Assembly: GCA_036399835.1 (NCBI GenBank)
Contig: DASWMI010000017.1
Coordinates: forward strand, 1-8,686
Length of the DNA: 8,686 nt
From: DASYML01 sp036399835
GTDB lineage: Bacteria; Acidobacteriota; Blastocatellia; Pyrinomonadales; Pyrinomonadaceae
Reading direction: 5' to 3'
Numbering within the stretch: position 1 is the stretch's first letter; each line of letters opens with the position of its first letter. Made by a program: the position numbers and the translations under genes. The notes beneath the pieces are model-generated. The model was not told where the DNA came from, searched no databases, and saw only the letters and a list, made by a program, of their open reading frames with translations. Below are positions 7,083-8,686 of this stretch, one piece after another.

Positions 7083-7558
7083 CTGTCTTTTCGGTAGGGA
7101 TAGTATCTTTCATCTATATCGCAGCAATCAACGCATACGTCCTTACCGCGAGCAACTAATAGCGCATCCACTAACTGACCGCTCACATACACCTCAACGC
7201 GACCATATCCGCGCACTCGCTCGCCACTTGCTATTACTACTCTTTCTTTTTTTAAGCCAAAGTTGACTGTCAGAGCCGTCAAGACGTTTTGTAAGCGTCG
7301 GCGGTTCAGTTTTTGCATGTACTCTCCGTCACCTAGCCGGGCGATTACTATCACTACGCTGTTACGATGGCTCTCTACCGTAGCAAGTTTATTTACACCT
7401 TCTATGCGGATGAGGTTGATCTCACAGTCTCTAGGCTTGTTGGAGAACCCATACGGAATAGGTGAAGATGTGCGATCTTGTGCGAGCATGAAACTGCTAC
7501 AAACCAGCCACCATCCAAAGATGAGAAGCAAGGGCTTTTTCTTTATGTTCTTCAGCAT
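7079..7558 (-). CDS. Small exported protein in the RHS immunity position, OmpA-like fold suspected
   Basis: The 159-residue protein has a lysine-rich start, a hydrophobic stretch (residues 9-20) and a cleavage zone at MLAQD (about residue 26), so it is predicted to be exported; the cysteine at 20 lacks a proper lipobox. Residues about 65-126 (SVVIVIARLGDGE, LNRRRLQNVLTAL, ERVVIASGERVRGYGRVEVYV) follow the beta-alpha-beta pattern of OmpA-like peptidoglycan-binding domains, but the usual conserved Asp is not clearly kept, so this is an inference. The C-terminus carries a cysteine cluster (142, 145, 146). It starts 10 bp after the stop of the RHS gene, and that stop codon is part of its ribosome site (TAAGGAG). 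This is tight coupling, as for toxin/immunity pairs. If the RHS tip attacks the cell wall, a periplasmic protector is the expected partner. It could instead be an unrelated envelope protein. Confidence 0.75.
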   Translation of the reverse strand: MLKNIKKKPLLLIFGWWLVCSSFMLAQDRTSSPIPYGFSNKPRDCEINLIRIEGVNKLATVESHRNSVVIVIARLGDGEYMQKLNRRRLQNVLTALTVNFGLKKERVVIASGERVRGYGRVEVYVSGQLVDALLVARGKDVCVDCCDIDERYYPYRKDR

Positions 7559-7568
7559 TCCAAACTCC

Positions 7569-8686
7569 TTATTTACAGAAAGTATTGAAGGAGATATGCG
7601 GCATCTTTGTAGTCGAACGCCCCCTCACGACACGACCTTGAACCAGTTCAAAGTGTGAATGGATGTAATTAGGATTGTCATTTGGGCTTGCCCCTCTACC
7701 GCCGGTAGTCCCTATGTAGATGGAACCTGCGGCATTCCTCTGCGAGCTTGAGCCAGTGAATCCGGCGACGTGGGTGGCAATGATTGAGACGTTCTGCAAA
7801 CCATTTAGTTTGGGGTAGAAGGCTACGAAACTACCTCCCCTATACTCCGGCAGAGTTTGCGGATTAGCGTATAGCGCCGTATGGCCCGGCGGGAGGTATA
7901 CACCAGTGGTTCCGGTTCCGGGCGGGTCGCCTCCATAGAGATGCATCGCCCGGCTGCCCAAATGTCCAAAAACAGGTTGCCCATTGTCGCCTGTGGTGTC
8001 TCCACGGTAAACTCCATTCAAGATATTTGGTGGTTCAAACCCACTGGCAGTTGAGACTGCACCCTCTCCGCCAAATATTCCCGCAACTTTCTGATCGCAC
8101 TTTGTATCCCGTGTAGGATTCTGCGGGTCACCAATACCAGCGCCACCGCCTCCTCCTCCTGTAAATCCGCCAAAGCGAGAGCCTAAATAGAACATTCGAT
8201 CAGCTAGTTGATCATTAGCTAGCTTGGCTGAAGTGTTAATGTGGAGTGTATTGCTCGCATCATAGCATACTATATGCCCATCTATGTACTCGCAGTCGTT
8301 TGGCATCAATCCACTAGGGTCAATGAAATTCACCGGATCATTCTGCACATAGCTATAACGATTGAAGGACTGCGGGTTTGTCAGACTATAGCTGCCATCA
8401 AACGGGTCCGGCTGATAAAAGCGCGTGTACCAGATATTCAACTCTCTGTTCATCGCATAATCTGAGCCATTCGTCTCTCGCTCATAACTGGTGTACTTCT
8501 GACTGGTCACTGAACTGTTGATGCTTCTCGATGTTTCTCCTCCCCACGGGTCCAATTCTATCGCTGAGACGAATCCGCCACTGCTGTCTGTCAGATGGCG
8601 GCTCTTCGTCACAGGGTCTTGATGCACCCACAGCGAGCTTTGATTAGATTGCTGTGCGAGCATCTGTCCTCCGAGATAGACGTAGC
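7569..8686 (-). CDS. RHS polymorphic toxin, 3' part, with M23-like metallopeptidase tip
   Basis: The frame is open through the right edge (YVYLGGQ precedes the Met at 8663), so this is only the end of a larger RHS protein. Counting from that Met, residues 1-120 are the conserved RHS core: WVHQDPVTKSRHL, ELDPWGGE, YTRFYQPDPFDG and NPQSFNRYSYVQNDPVNFIDPSGLM, the usual pre-tip motif where the shell cuts off its toxin. Residues 121-190 are a variable linker with a Gly run (165-178). The tip, about 190-364, has features in the order of M23 peptidoglycan endopeptidases: MHLYGGD (His241, Asp246; one residue longer than the usual HxxxD), ATHVAGF (His298), AGSIYIGTTGG, and IHSHFEL (His335, His337), the HxH zinc/catalytic motif. 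I infer a cell-wall hydrolase delivered as an RHS cargo. The spacing change in the first motif is a caution. The small exported gene immediately downstream is the candidate immunity gene. Confidence 0.88.
   Translation of the reverse strand, partial: YVYLGGQMLAQQSNQSSLWVHQDPVTKSRHLTDSSGGFVSAIELDPWGGETSRSINSSVTSQKYTSYERETNGSDYAMNRELNIWYTRFYQPDPFDGSYSLTNPQSFNRYSYVQNDPVNFIDPSGLMPNDCEYIDGHIVCYDASNTLHINTSAKLANDQLADRMFYLGSRFGGFTGGGGGGAGIGDPQNPTRDTKCDQKVAGIFGGEGAVSTASGFEPPNILNGVYRGDTTGDNGQPVFGHLGSRAMHLYGGDPPGTGTTGVYLPPGHTALYANPQTLPEYRGGSFVAFYPKLNGLQNVSIIATHVAGFTGSSSQRNAAGSIYIGTTGGRGASPNDNPNYIHSHFELVQGRVVRGRSTTKMPHISFNTFCK
8304..8686 (-). repeat. RHS core repeat, copy 2 (intact version)
   Basis: This is the intact counterpart of 6806-7075 and runs off the right edge. 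The two copies are in direct orientation about 1.5 kb apart and differ mostly by substitutions, one codon and the 110-bp segment (near 8384-8496) missing from copy 1. Recombination between them would remove the M23-type tip and the immunity candidate. Confidence 0.9.

Overview
The window looks like a chromosomal stretch of a free-living, GC-rich, Gram-negative-type bacterium that borders a mobile or accessory segment. The lineage is not proven by the sequence. The PAS/GAF hybrid kinase, the TPR proteins and the style of the RHS core would fit Acidobacteriota (Blastocatellia-like), and I offer that only as a guess.

Left part (1-5924, ordinary chromosome): a hairpin at 95-130 probably ends a gene lying off the left edge. 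It is followed by a secreted single-domain trypsin-like serine protease (297-1016, +). Converging on it is a large soluble hybrid histidine kinase, PAS-PAS-GAF-HisKA-HATPase-REC (1105-3630, -). After a divergent promoter region of about 350 bp comes a two-gene + strand unit: an exported TPR-repeat protein (3977-5065) and an unrecognised single-span membrane protein with long charged helices (5115-5924).

Boundary (about 5925-6135): a 42-nt stretch on the minus strand (6062-6103) matches the 3' part of a tRNA-Cys(GCA), from the anticodon loop to the U73 discriminator and a T run. The 5' half is missing. This is the classic footprint of an integrated element, and its polarity puts the element to the right.

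Right part (6133-8686, accessory): the C-terminal 40% or so of an IS256-family transposase is followed by minus-strand RHS polymorphic-toxin DNA. Read in the direction of transcription (right to left), this starts with the 3' end of an RHS gene whose variable C-terminus looks like an M23-type metallopeptidase (7569-8686). Ten bases later comes a small exported protein in the immunity-gene position (7079-7558). Its stop overlaps the start of a second, decayed RHS core fragment (6587-7082), which carries a different truncated C-terminus and abuts the IS remnant. This is the main-toxin / immunity / orphan-tip layout of RHS loci. A cell-wall-directed toxin paired with an exported protector is a coherent hypothesis, but nothing in the sequence proves it.
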